This document shows positions 11,544-19,660 of a DNA stretch of 64,000 bases, piece by piece. The stretch spans positions 124,001 to 188,000 of the forward strand of contig NZ_NVQE01000001.1 in the NCBI RefSeq assembly GCF_002591975.1, written 5' to 3'. The translations under genes and the position numbers were made by a program. The notes beneath the pieces were generated by a model that saw only the letters and a list, made by a program, of their open reading frames with translations, made no database searches and was not told where the DNA came from. Within the stretch, counting starts at the first letter, position 1; each line of letters begins with the position of its first letter. This stretch comes from Mycobacterium neglectum (GTDB lineage: Bacteria > Actinomycetota > Actinomycetes > Mycobacteriales > Mycobacteriaceae).

Positions 11544-11648
11544 TCCGCGAACGCCACCAAGACGATTCGGATCAAGTTGGGCAATGCTCGGACACTCGAG
11601 CAAGGCCGTAGCCGAAACGGCGCGACAGCGGCGAGAACCTAGCGCAAG

Positions 11649-12095
11649 ATGGACGCCGTGCCAGGAGCCTTCGACCATGACAGCAGCCTCGTCGACTTCG
11701 CAACGGCGACGGCCAGCACCGCGGTAGCCGGGTCGGTGTCGACCACTGCCAGCTCGGCGGTGGCCGGCTCTGCCGCGACAGTGGCGAGCACGGCAGTCGC
11801 CGGATCGGCGGCCACCGTGGCGAGTGCCGGTGTGGTCAGCTCGGCGGCTACCGTCGCCAGTACTGCCGTCGCCGGATCGATTGCCACCGCAGGCAGCGTC
11901 GCCGTGGCCGGAAGTATCGTCACCGCAATGTCTCTCGCGGTCGCCGGCAGTATCGCATGCGTGGCCTGTGCATTCTGCAAGAAGTGCATCGCGTGCTTGG
12001 GTTGCGTCGGCTGTACCGACTGCGTCGGGTGCGTGGGGTGCTACAACTGCTCAGGCCTGCGGTTCGCCGTCGGGCTGCGCGACGTCCACGTCTGA
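11649..12095 (+). CDS. Hexapeptide-repeat protein ending in an 11-cysteine CxxC ladder
   Basis: The 148-residue protein has no recognised characterised relative. From residue 23 to 101 a Ser recurs exactly every six residues (S23, S35, S41 ... S95, S101) with alternating Val/Thr three residues out of phase, in units such as TAVAGS and AATVAS. From residue 104 the Ser and Val/Thr positions are replaced in register by Cys: eleven cysteines, one every third residue (C104 to C134). The tail GLRFAVGLRDVHV follows. The six-residue period suggests a beta-solenoid with two stacked cysteine columns, possibly binding metal or an Fe-S cluster; this is inference. No signal peptide is seen. The start is unsure: no good ribosome site precedes ATG 11649, an in-frame GTG lies at 11658, and AGGAG at 11662-11666 serves only an out-of-frame ATG (11678). 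The 3' end overlaps the convergent lipoprotein gene by 45 bp. Confidence 0.75.
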   Translation: MDAVPGAFDHDSSLVDFATATASTAVAGSVSTTASSAVAGSAATVASTAVAGSAATVASAGVVSSAATVASTAVAGSIATAGSVAVAGSIVTAMSLAVAGSIACVACAFCKKCIACLGCVGCTDCVGCVGCYNCSGLRFAVGLRDVHV

Positions 12096-13001
12096 TTCGT
12101 CGGCGGGTGTGTCCCGAACCGCGGCCTTGGGTTGGCGGGCGCCCACCAGCCGGATGACGCCGTAGCCGAGACCGACCGCAACGACGAGCACGACCAGCCA
12201 GGGAAGCAGCAAACCGAACAGCAGCACCAGGTTTCCCACAACGAAAACCATTGTGTCCCAGCCCCGTTCTACCTGCCCCAGGAAGCCTTGGTACTCCTTG
12301 GGCGCCGGCCCGCCGATCGTTTCGGCCACGAACGTGACATCTACGGTGCTGTACTCGATGCGGTCGCCGAGCGCGTCGCGCTGAGCACGCAGGCTGTCCA
12401 AATCAGCTTGGCGCTGCGAGAGTGCGTCCTCGGCGGAGATCAGCGCTTCGGGATCCCTGGCGTCGCGCATGATGGCCAAAAGGCGATCCACCGATGTCTG
12501 CAGAGCCTTGATGCGCGCGTCGAGGTCGACCCGTTGTGCCGTCACATCCTCGGACGTGGTTACGGCCGTCTGCACCGTTCCCAGAGTCTTGAGCTCCCGC
12601 ACCACCCCGTCGAGCTTGCCCACCGGAACTCGCAGCACCACCGACGTACGGGCGAATCCGCGGTCAGAGCCGGCATCCTCGCTGCGACTGTCCACCCGAC
12701 CGTCGACGTCCTCCACCATGACGGCTGCCTTGTCCGCGGCCTCAGAGGTATTGGCAACCGCGATGGTCATCGACGCGGTCTTCACGACATCGCGTGTGGC
12801 GTCCTCCACCGGCAGAGGCTCCTGCTGAGGTGGAGCCTCCGGTGCGCCGACGGAGGCGTCGTCGGTGAACTTGGACGCGGGCGCGTCGTCGCGCAAAGAA
12901 GGCCCTGATCCTGCGCAGGCCGTCAGAAGACTTAGTGTGGCGATCCCCGTAATCGCCAACGTCAACCACTTGCGGTACAACGTGCAGGAAAACCGGCTCA
13001 T
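12051..13001 (-). CDS. DUF4349 domain lipoprotein
   Basis: The 316-residue protein starts with a lipoprotein signal (LAITGIATLSLLTAC, lipobox LTAC near residue 28). A low-complexity linker leads to a DUF4349 domain (VVKTASMTIAVANTSEAADKAAVMVEDVDGRVDSRSED to about residue 215) with a predicted coiled coil (ALISAEDALSQRQADLDSLRAQRDAL). A C-terminal transmembrane helix (VVGNLVLLFGLLLPWLVVLVVAVGLGYGVI) and an acidic cytosolic tail follow. DUF4349 proteins are envelope proteins of unknown role. An ATG at 13013 would add four residues; GGTGGC before the ATG at 13001 slightly favours the shorter form. Confidence 0.82.
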   Translation of the reverse strand: MSRFSCTLYRKWLTLAITGIATLSLLTACAGSGPSLRDDAPASKFTDDASVGAPEAPPQQEPLPVEDATRDVVKTASMTIAVANTSEAADKAAVMVEDVDGRVDSRSEDAGSDRGFARTSVVLRVPVGKLDGVVRELKTLGTVQTAVTTSEDVTAQRVDLDARIKALQTSVDRLLAIMRDARDPEALISAEDALSQRQADLDSLRAQRDALGDRIEYSTVDVTFVAETIGGPAPKEYQGFLGQVERGWDTMVFVVGNLVLLFGLLLPWLVVLVVAVGLGYGVIRLVGARQPKAAVRDTPADESDVDVAQPDGEPQA

Positions 13002-13122
13002 GAGAGCCACCATGCCATTAGCTGAGAATTTGGACCATTTTCGCTGGTTGGATAGGCGTCACCGAGTCAAGTCTGGGCCGAGATACGCGAGAGGGTGTGG
13101 AAAGCATTTTGAGACAGGGGCT

Positions 13123-13452
13123 CTAGTCGTCGGACTTATCGGGCTTATCGGACTTATCGGAGTCGTCGGACGTGTCTGAGTCGTCGGAGTCGCCGTCCTC
13201 GCCTGAGTCGTCAGCCTCGTCAGCGTCGTCGGCCTTTGCGGACTTAGCCGATTCGTTGATGCCGTCGGCGTGCTTCGTCAGAAGTCGAGCCAATTCGCGA
13301 GCTTCTTCAGGTGCCAACGAGTCGTCGAACAGCCGCTCGCTGTCCTCCGACACTCGCTCGAGGTAGACCTCGTTCTCTTTCGTGGCGACGTTCCACTGGC
13401 CGCCTTCGTGTTCCACCATGAATCCTGGGGTACCCGACTTCTGGGTTGTCAC
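13123..13452 (-). CDS. Small acidic hypothetical protein with Ser/Asp repeat tail
   Basis: The 109-residue protein has a folded-looking N-terminal half (GGQWNVATKENEVYLERVSEDSERLFDDSLAPEEARELARLLTKHADGI). It ends in about 35 residues of almost pure Asp, Ser, Glu and Lys (EDGDSDDSDTSDDSDKSD). I do not recognise a function. It starts at a GTG only 6 nt after the stop of the secreted protein gene, without a clear ribosome site, so it is likely translationally coupled to it. The tail is probably disordered and could bind cations or a basic partner. Confidence 0.7.
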   Translation of the reverse strand: MTTQKSGTPGFMVEHEGGQWNVATKENEVYLERVSEDSERLFDDSLAPEEARELARLLTKHADGINESAKSAKADDADEADDSGEDGDSDDSDTSDDSDKSDKPDKSDD

Positions 13453-13458
13453 CCATTG

Positions 13459-13827
13459 TCAGGGGACGCGGGTCCAGGGTTGGCAGTTACGAGACTCAAA
13501 GGCCATCACCGTCGTATTGATATTCGCGAACATCGGTCCGATGGACATATTCGTCGCGACCACATTGTCCTTGTTCATATCGGGAGTGCTGTAGGTGAAC
13601 CACACGCACATCGAGTCCTGTGTGGGCACATCGTTGATCCAAACCCCGAAGGTCGACGCCGAACCGCCCGTTTGGTAGAGCCCCGACGAGATATCTGGCC
13701 CGACGAGGAAGAAACCGTTCCCCGGGATCGGGTCCATCGGGGCGGCACTTGCCGGTGACACAGAAGCGACTGCGGCCACACCGGCAGCGAGCACAGCCGC
13801 TGCGCGACGCCGACGGATTGGGAACAT
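13459..13827 (-). CDS. Small secreted hypothetical protein
   Basis: The 122-residue protein has a classical Sec signal (basic RRRR, then AAAVLAAGVAAVASVSPASA, cleavage near residue 28 before APMDP). The mature part of about 90 residues has two cysteines (one in DSMCVWFTYS, one in ESRNCQPW) that may form a disulfide. The segment GNGFFLVGPDISSGLYQTGGSA, with a later W and C, resembles short exported actinobacterial domains, but no function is known. AGGAGG 5 nt before the ATG at 13827 fixes the start; an upstream in-frame GTG at 13833 overlaps that site. Confidence 0.8.
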   Translation of the reverse strand: MFPIRRRRAAAVLAAGVAAVASVSPASAAPMDPIPGNGFFLVGPDISSGLYQTGGSASTFGVWINDVPTQDSMCVWFTYSTPDMNKDNVVATNMSIGPMFANINTTVMAFESRNCQPWTRVP

Positions 13828-13836
13828 ACGCACCTC

Positions 13837-14499
13837 CTAGATACCCGACTTGGACGGCCCACGAAAGCGACGGAATCGGGCCTCCAGGCTCAGCGGTAAG
13901 CCCTGCTTCACCGGTGCAGCGCGCACCGTTGCACCAGGCAGCGCGCGGTCGCCGGCGCGAACGACAACCGGAAGCGTGAGCATCTTGCCGAGCACGCTGA
14001 TCTCTCGCTTTGCCTGCTCGCGGGCGATGAACAGCAAGTCGAGCGGATACCAAAGGCCAACCCACGCTACGACCAGAAACACGCCGCTGCCGATCAAGTC
14101 GGTCGCAAATTCGCCCATCCCCGGTCGCGAGAACGCGAACGACAGCGCGATGCCAACAAAGAACAGCAGCGAGCCACTGAGCAGCGACCGCATGCCCTGG
14201 CGCCAGATGAGGTCGTGTTCGCGGTTTGCCCGCCGCAGTCGCAGGTCGCAATAGCGGCGGACGGCCGCGACCACGTTGGCGGCCTGCTCGTCGGGGCACT
14301 CGTCGGCGATATCCAGAACGACGCGCTGGTCAGGGTCGACGCTTCGCTGGGCCAGTAACCGCTCGACCAGTTCGTCCATACCGCTGTCAATGCGATGCGC
14401 TCCAGCGAGCAGGCCGCTCGGATCCGCATAGAACAGCTCTTCGGCATTGGCGACCTCGATCACCATGTCGGCCGCTGGCGTGCTCGTCCTGCGTCGCAC
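13837..14499 (-). CDS. Hypothetical membrane protein with two transmembrane helices
   Basis: The 220-residue protein has an acidic N-terminal domain (about residues 12-95, VIEVANAEELFYADPSGLL, DQRVVLDIADECPDEQAANVVAAVRRY). Two membrane helices follow (SLLSGSLLFFVGIALSFAF and LIGSGVFLVVAWVGLWYPLDLLF) and then a basic C terminus. I do not recognise a family. The GTG at 14499 has GGGGAGG about 12 nt upstream; an ATG at 14466 is the alternative. It lies 9 nt upstream of the secreted protein gene, so 14499-13123 likely forms one transcript of membrane, secreted and acidic proteins. Confidence 0.75.
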   Translation of the reverse strand: MRRRTSTPAADMVIEVANAEELFYADPSGLLAGAHRIDSGMDELVERLLAQRSVDPDQRVVLDIADECPDEQAANVVAAVRRYCDLRLRRANREHDLIWRQGMRSLLSGSLLFFVGIALSFAFSRPGMGEFATDLIGSGVFLVVAWVGLWYPLDLLFIAREQAKREISVLGKMLTLPVVVRAGDRALPGATVRAAPVKQGLPLSLEARFRRFRGPSKSGI

Positions 14500-14619
14500 G
14501 TTTCACCACACCTCCCCGGGCCGGGGCGTAACTGGCACCGCTCACCGACGGCAATCGGGATATTACGTACCAAGGCGTCCGCAAACAGCCGGATCGGCGC
14601 ACCCGGTGCGAAACCCCGG

Positions 14620-15852
14620 CTAAGAGGGGAAGTTGACCACGCTCCCGTCCAGCGGCAGCTGGTTGGTGCGTTCGCCGGGCGCCGGGTCCCATTTGACGCG
14701 ATCGCCGTCCATCGATCCAGCAAGTGTGAACCGATCGATCTCGTACGGCGCGTTGTCGCTCGACAGCGGAACCGGTCCTCGGGACACATGGAAGTGAAGA
14801 TGAGCCTCACTGGTATTACCCGAATTGCCAAGCCGCCCAATGACCTGGCCGCGGGTGACCTTGTCGCCGACTTTCACGGAGGCAGACCGGGGAATCATGT
14901 GGGCATAGAACGCGAAATGCCCGCCACCGATGTCGATGATGATGTGATTGCCCCCGAGCTCCTCGAAGGACTGATCAGCCGTGATGACCTGTGGCACAGC
15001 CTCGTTCAGGTCCGACACCACCGTTGTCACCGTGCCATCGGCCACCGCCAGCAGCGGCGCGTCGAAGGCGAGGTAGTCCTCGTTGCGCTTTCCGTCGCCG
15101 GTGAAGGTGGCGGCCGGGTCCCTGGTCGGGTCCACGCGTAACCAGTCGATGGCATAACGCTCACTGCCGTTGAGCCTGGAACCGACGCCCATCACCGCTC
15201 CGCGATGCGACGTGACGCCGCAGCATCCGTTGAGCGCGACCCAGTCGTCACCGGCGAGCGGCGGACCGATGACCACCGGTGACGCCGCGCTGATGCGGAC
15301 GACGCCACCGATCTGCGTCACATCATCGGGGTACCGGGAGCTGACGGGTTGGTTCTCCGGCAGCGCCGGACCAAGCGTCATGCCGACCCGGTGCGTCACC
15401 TCGGCGGGAACCTCGGCGCGGGTGTCGTAGACGTCGTCGAGCACGAGCACCGCAGTACGTCCTGCGGGGATTTCGGTGACTGGGCCGGAATGAAGATTGG
15501 GAATCAGGATGGTTCGTTCCGCGATCTCCTGCGGTCCGACGGTGGCTACTGTGGCTCCGTCAGGACCGCCGGCGAGGGTCTCGACCCGTGTGATCGTCGC
15601 CGGCTTCGGTCCGGAGTTGAGTACCTCGATCTCATAGGCCACGTGGATCTTTCCGTCTGTGCCCGTGACCGGAATCGGGTCGGGCGAAAGCGCCGTGAGA
15701 ACCAGCGGCGCCACCACGTCCACATCGAGCGGATAGCCGGGCGGGATTCCGCCGCGGGACTGCACGACCGATGGTGCGGCGGTGTCGGTCGATGAGCCGC
15801 AAGCCACCAACAAAGCGGCACAAGACATCAGAAGAATCGGTGACGTTCGCAT
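14620..15852 (-). CDS. M23-type (LytM-like) peptidase domain lipoprotein
   Basis: The 410-residue protein has a short lipoprotein signal (MRTSPILLMSCAALLVAC, lipobox LVAC). An Ig-like beta domain (about residues 35-180) precedes a C-terminal M23/peptidase-like domain with GGNHIIIDIGGGHFAFYAHM, KVTRGQVIGRLGNSGNTSEAHLHFHV. The HLHFH motif and the YAHM region are typical of the family, which cuts peptidoglycan cross-bridges. The first zinc motif HxxxD is not clear: the matching segment reads RYAIDW, with Asp but Arg in place of His, so activity is doubtful. The start at 15852 is chosen from the signal sequence. Confidence 0.85.
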   Translation of the reverse strand: MRTSPILLMSCAALLVACGSSTDTAAPSVVQSRGGIPPGYPLDVDVVAPLVLTALSPDPIPVTGTDGKIHVAYEIEVLNSGPKPATITRVETLAGGPDGATVATVGPQEIAERTILIPNLHSGPVTEIPAGRTAVLVLDDVYDTRAEVPAEVTHRVGMTLGPALPENQPVSSRYPDDVTQIGGVVRISAASPVVIGPPLAGDDWVALNGCCGVTSHRGAVMGVGSRLNGSERYAIDWLRVDPTRDPAATFTGDGKRNEDYLAFDAPLLAVADGTVTTVVSDLNEAVPQVITADQSFEELGGNHIIIDIGGGHFAFYAHMIPRSASVKVGDKVTRGQVIGRLGNSGNTSEAHLHFHVSRGPVPLSSDNAPYEIDRFTLAGSMDGDRVKWDPAPGERTNQLPLDGSVVNFPS

Positions 15853-15930
15853 AGAGCACCCGCCTTGCTTGTCGTTGACGCATGGCATCAGGCTCGAAGT
15901 GGTCCCGCCTCTGCGGGAGGAGCTTAACGA

Positions 15931-15961
15931 AAACACCCCCGGCCCAACAGGACCGGGGGTG
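15931..15961 (-). terminator. Rho-independent terminator after groEL1
   Basis: Nine-base arms (15934-15942 and 15953-15961, CACCCCCGG with its complement) pair around a 10-nt loop and are followed on the minus strand by TTTT. The hairpin begins 15 nt after the groEL1 stop codon. Confidence 0.85.
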
Positions 15962-15976
15962 CGTCGTCAAGAACAC

Positions 15977-17611
15977 TCAGTGCGAGTGGCCGTGCCCATG
16001 GCTGTGGCCGTGGCCGTGGCCGTCGTCTTCCGCCTCGGCCGGCTTCTCGACAATGGCCGTCTCGGTGGTCAGCACCATCCGCGCGACGGACGCCGCGTTC
16101 AGCACCGCCGACCGGGTGACCTTGACCGGATCCACGACGCCGTCGGCCGCCAGATCGCCGTACTCGAGCGTGGCGGCGTTGAAGCCCTGCCCGGCGGGCA
16201 ACTCGGCGACCTTGTTCACCACCACGGCGCCGTCGAGCCCGGCGTTGGTGGCGATCCAGAACAGCGGCGCGGACAGCGCGGAAGCGAACACGGCGACGCC
16301 GAGCGCCTCGTCTCCCTTGAGCGACTCGCGCAGCGGGCCCAGTACCGAGCCGGCCTGGACGAGCGCAGCGCCGCCGCCGGTGACGATGCCTTCCTCCACA
16401 GCCGCTTTGGCTGCCGAGACGGCGTCCTCGACCGCTTCCTTGCGCTTCTTGAGGTCGGTCTCGGTCGCCGCGCCGACCCTGATGACGGCGACGCCACCGG
16501 ACAGCTTGGCCAGACGCTCCTCGAGCTTCTCGCGATCCCAATCGGAATCGGACGCCTCGATCTCGGAGCGCAGTTGCGCCTTGCGCCCTTCGATGGCGTC
16601 CTCGGTGCCACCGCCGTCGACGATGACGGTGCTGTCCTTGTCGACCACGACCCGGCGCGCGGTACCCAGCACCTCGAGGCCGACCTCGCGGAGCACCAGA
16701 CCGACATCGGGGTTGACGACCTGTCCCCCCGTGACGACAGCCAGATCGTCGAGGAATGCCTTGCGCCGGTCCCCGAAGAACGGCGCTTTGACGGCAACGG
16801 CCTTCAGCGTCTTGCGAATCGCGTTGACCACCAACGTCGAAAGGGGTTCACCCTCGACGTCCTCGGCCACGATCAGCAGCGGCTTGCCAGACTCGGCGAC
16901 CTTCTCCAGCAGCGGAAGCAGATCGGGCAGCGAGCTGATCTTCTCGCGGTGCAGCAGCACCAACGCGTCCTCGAGCACCGCTTCCTGAGCGTCGAAGTCG
17001 GTGATGAAGTACGCCGAGACGAAGCCCTTGTCGAAGCCGACGCCCTCGGTGACCTCGAGCTCGGTGCTCAGGGTCGAGGACTCCTCGACCGTCACAACGC
17101 CGTCGACGCCAACGGTGGTCATCGCCTCGCCGACCAGCTCGCCGACCTCTTCGTCACGCGAGGAGACGGTGGCGACCTGGGCGATCCCCTTCTTGTCGCT
17201 AACCGGCGTCGCCGCCGCCAGCAGTGCTTCGGAGACGGCATCTGCGGCCTTGCTGATGCCTTGGCCCAGCGCGATCGGGTTGGCACCCGCCGCCACGTTG
17301 CGCAGCCCGGCCTTGATGATCGCCTGTGCGAGCACGGTCGCCGTGGTGGTGCCGTCGCCCGCCACGTCGTTGGTCTTGGTGGCGACCGACTTGACCAGCT
17401 GGGCACCCAGGTTCTCGAACGGGTCCTCCAGGTCGATCTCGCGGGCGATGGTGACGCCGTCGTTGGTCACCACTGGTCCGCCGTACGCCTTGGCCAACAC
17501 CACGTGGCGGCCACGCGGCCCCAGCGTGATCCGCACGGCGTCGGCAAGCTTGTCGACCCCGGCTTCCATTGCCCGGCGCGCAGTTTCGTTGAACTCGATC
17601 TGCTTGCTCAT
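15977..17611 (-). CDS. groEL1: 60 kDa chaperonin GroEL1
   Basis: The 544-residue protein is a full group I chaperonin with the ATP-binding segments [11 protein letters not shown] and [16 protein letters not shown], and the apical and equatorial domains in order. Its tail [13 protein letters not shown] replaces the usual GGM repeat, which marks the GroEL1 paralogue of mycobacteria. GroEL1 is nonessential there and has been linked to mycolic acid synthesis in biofilms and to copper/nickel binding through the His tail. It lies 101 nt downstream of groES under CIRCE control. A second, GroEL2, is expected elsewhere in the genome. Confidence 0.96.
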   Translation of the reverse strand: MSKQIEFNETARRAMEAGVDKLADAVRITLGPRGRHVVLAKAYGGPVVTNDGVTIAREIDLEDPFENLGAQLVKSVATKTNDVAGDGTTTATVLAQAIIKAGLRNVAAGANPIALGQGISKAADAVSEALLAAATPVSDKKGIAQVATVSSRDEEVGELVGEAMTTVGVDGVVTVEESSTLSTELEVTEGVGFDKGFVSAYFITDFDAQEAVLEDALVLLHREKISSLPDLLPLLEKVAESGKPLLIVAEDVEGEPLSTLVVNAIRKTLKAVAVKAPFFGDRRKAFLDDLAVVTGGQVVNPDVGLVLREVGLEVLGTARRVVVDKDSTVIVDGGGTEDAIEGRKAQLRSEIEASDSDWDREKLEERLAKLSGGVAVIRVGAATETDLKKRKEAVEDAVSAAKAAVEEGIVTGGGAALVQAGSVLGPLRESLKGDEALGVAVFASALSAPLFWIATNAGLDGAVVVNKVAELPAGQGFNAATLEYGDLAADGVVDPVKVTRSAVLNAASVARMVLTTETAIVEKPAEAEDDGHGHGHSHGHGHSH

Positions 17612-17712
17612 GAATGTCCTTACTGAATGAAACTACTCGAAACGACTCGAAACGAGTGCCGCCCCGGAACTCACCCGTCTATACGGGAAGCTCCGGGGCG
17701 GGACACGGGTGC

Positions 17713-18015
17713 TTACTTGTTGACGACAGCCAGCACGTCGCGCGCGGAGAGAATCAGATACTCCTCGCCGTTGTACTTGATCTCGGTGCCGCCGTACTTG
17801 CTGTAGATGACGGTGTCGCCTTCAGAAACGTCCAGGGGGATGCGCTTCTCGCCGTCCTCGTCCCAGCGGCCGGGGCCAACTGCGACGACGGTGCCCTCCT
17901 GGGGCTTCTCCTTGGCGGTGTCGGGAATGACCAGACCGGATGCGGTCGTGGTCTCGGCCTCATTGGCCTGAACGAGGATCTTGTCCTCGAGTGGCTTGAT
18001 GTTCACGCTCGCCAC
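17713..18015 (-). CDS. groES: 10 kDa co-chaperonin GroES
   Basis: The 100-residue protein matches mycobacterial GroES (Cpn10) nearly end to end: [18 protein letters not shown], the mobile loop [20 protein letters not shown], and the end [15 protein letters not shown]. It caps the GroEL ring. The GTG at 18015 is chosen because GGAGGG lies 7 nt upstream and the protein aligns from there; an in-frame GTG at 18030 lies upstream. It is the first gene of the CIRCE-controlled groES-groEL1 operon. Confidence 0.97.
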   Translation of the reverse strand: MASVNIKPLEDKILVQANEAETTTASGLVIPDTAKEKPQEGTVVAVGPGRWDEDGEKRIPLDVSEGDTVIYSKYGGTEIKYNGEEYLILSARDVLAVVNK

Positions 18016-18148
18016 GATGGAGCCCTCCACTAATTTCGGGTTGTCGATCCCGGGGGATCCCGGGGTCTCAATTACCAGGTGTTCGGCATAGCGTCCGTGC
18101 CTCGCGCCGTCGTCGCGGGTGCCGGCGCAGGGGTTGGTCGCCTGCCAC

Positions 18149-18175
18149 CTAGCACTCTATACATGAGAGTGCTAG
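18149..18175. promoter_or_regulatory. CIRCE element (HrcA operator) for groES-groEL1
   Basis: CTAGCACTC and GAGTGCTAG form a perfect 9-bp inverted repeat with a 9-nt spacer, the CIRCE layout bound by the heat-shock repressor HrcA. It lies 134 nt upstream of the groES start. A second half-site (CACTC at 18176-18180) abuts it. On the minus strand TATAGA (18156-18161) overlaps one arm and could be the -10, so HrcA would block RNA polymerase directly. Confidence 0.95.
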
Positions 18176-19191
18176 CACTCAAGATCACCCCACTGCCTAT
18201 CGCCGGTGGCGAACACGCAGGTCCCCGAAGAAGGCCGTGACCAGCGGGTTGACCACGCAGCGCGCTCCCACTGCAGGAAATGGCCGGCACCCGGGACCAC
18301 GACCGGCCCCGTCCGGTTGGTGAACGCCACCTCGCAGGTGTGCAGAAAGTCCGGGCCGATCACCTGATCGTCCATGCCGTAGAGGATCAACGTGGGCACA
18401 TCGACCTTGCGATCGATGATCGGCGGCTCGCTCATCGGCCGGCCGTGCTGGAGCTGGTAGCAAGCCCAGCCCGCGCGCATCCGCTCCGCTGTGGCGAACG
18501 GCTCGGTCATGAAGTCGATGTCTGCCGAGGTGAAGGTGCCGGGAGACGCCCATAGCCGGTGCCCATACATTCCGGCGATATGCCGGCGGCGCTTGGCTGG
18601 TGTATCGAGTTCGGCCGCCAGCGCGTCCGGTGTCGCCCCCTGAAGGTGGCGATAGTCGGCCGTCGGACCGTCGCCGATAGAGCGGATCGACGCGACGTCT
18701 ATCCCGGCCGCGACGAAGTCGTCGAAGACGAACGGCGGCACCGTGTTGAAGTAAACGAGCTTCTCCACGAAATTCGGATAACGGTGCAGAAGGTCCACCG
18801 CGACCGCGCCACCGAGATCACCTGCGACCACAGCGCACCGCTGATGGCCGAGCACGTCATGCACGAGCAGATACGTGTCACGGCTCCACGCCGCAAGGTC
18901 GTACACATCGGCCGCCGAAAGATCCGAGTCGCCGAAGCCGCGCAGGTCCGGGACGATCACCCGGTGGCCGGCCTCGGCCAGCGCACCGATATTGCGCCAC
19001 CAGATCCGCTTGGTTTCGGGCCATCCGTGCAGCAGCACGACGGGATAGCCATCATCGGGGCCTACGTCCACGAAGGCGATCGACAAGCCATCGCGGCCCT
19101 CACTCGGCGGGACCTCACGGCGGTGGACCGGGTAGGCATCCGGTGCCGGGGTCGCCGGTTGGGCGGGTCGCAATCGCAGGTCGTAGTGCAC
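18172..19191 (-). CDS. Alpha/beta hydrolase, epoxide hydrolase-like, with a 3' frameshift
   Basis: The frame encodes an epoxide-hydrolase-type alpha/beta hydrolase. It has the oxyanion motif HGWPET, RVIVPDLRGFGDSD, the nucleophile region VVAGDLGGAVAVDLLHRYP (Asp in GDLGG), an Asp in YGMDDQ and the catalytic His in GAGHFLQWE. After that the frame seems shifted: near 18257-18258 one base is missing, and the expected end (VVNPLVTAFFGDL) continues in another frame to a stop at 18197. As written, the protein has an odd tail rich in W, R and S and runs into the CIRCE element. Only about 25 C-terminal residues are changed, so activity may survive. The GTG at 19191 lacks a clear ribosome site. Confidence 0.8.
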   Translation of the reverse strand: MHYDLRLRPAQPATPAPDAYPVHRREVPPSEGRDGLSIAFVDVGPDDGYPVVLLHGWPETKRIWWRNIGALAEAGHRVIVPDLRGFGDSDLSAADVYDLAAWSRDTYLLVHDVLGHQRCAVVAGDLGGAVAVDLLHRYPNFVEKLVYFNTVPPFVFDDFVAAGIDVASIRSIGDGPTADYRHLQGATPDALAAELDTPAKRRRHIAGMYGHRLWASPGTFTSADIDFMTEPFATAERMRAGWACYQLQHGRPMSEPPIIDRKVDVPTLILYGMDDQVIGPDFLHTCEVAFTNRTGPVVVPGAGHFLQWERAAWSTRWSRPSSGTCVFATGDRQWGDLEC

Positions 19192-19216
19192 GGCAGCGAG
19201 TCTGCCGCAGCGACGC

Positions 19217-19660
19217 TCAGAAGTTCGTCGGATCGACCGTCAAGTGATCGGACACATCGCCGAGCATCTGGATTTCCACCTTGCGCTCGGTGAAATGCCA
19301 ACCGCTTCCATCACGGCCGAACGTATCGAAATACCGCCCGACGACGATCGGCTGAATCGGCACGGAGTCGGTGTCCTGCACGACGCAGAACGTCGAACGG
19401 GAGACCGCGGTGTCACCGGTGAGCTCGACGATCGGGTTGAGCACGAGGTGACGTGTCCGCGGTGTGTTGCCGTGGTCCGGGTAGCGGCGGGTCGTGGCCG
19501 CGAACAGCTTGGCGATGTTCGCCGCACCGGAGACACCGTGTGGACCGGTGCCGCCGAACGACGCACGTGACAGCAGCGCGCCGACCCCGTCGAAGTCGCC
19601 GGTATCGATGAGTTCTGCATAGCGGTAGAGCAATTCGATGATGTCCAGCTTGTCGCTCAA
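19217..19660 (-). CDS. SnoaL-like (NTF2 fold) protein
   Basis: The 147-residue protein has the NTF2/SnoaL-like cone fold pattern: [25 protein letters not shown], then [11 protein letters not shown], and beta strands [25 protein letters not shown]. Such proteins act as small isomerases, dehydratases or ligand-binding subunits; the substrate here is unknown. It starts at a TTG (19660) that overlaps the tsaD stop as TTGA, with AGGTGG just upstream, so its translation is coupled to tsaD. Confidence 0.82.
   Translation of the reverse strand: MSDKLDIIELLYRYAELIDTGDFDGVGALLSRASFGGTGPHGVSGAANIAKLFAATTRRYPDHGNTPRTRHLVLNPIVELTGDTAVSRSTFCVVQDTDSVPIQPIVVGRYFDTFGRDGSGWHFTERKVEIQMLGDVSDHLTVDPTNF

Noticed and set aside
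12132..12908. 258-codon plus-strand frame opposite the DUF4349 lipoprotein gene.
   Set aside because: GC-rich DNA gives long antisense frames; the minus-strand frame has a lipobox and domain, this one shows no known pattern.
15782..17626. 614-codon plus-strand frame over groEL1.
   Set aside because: It is a shadow of the conserved chaperonin gene on the minus strand.
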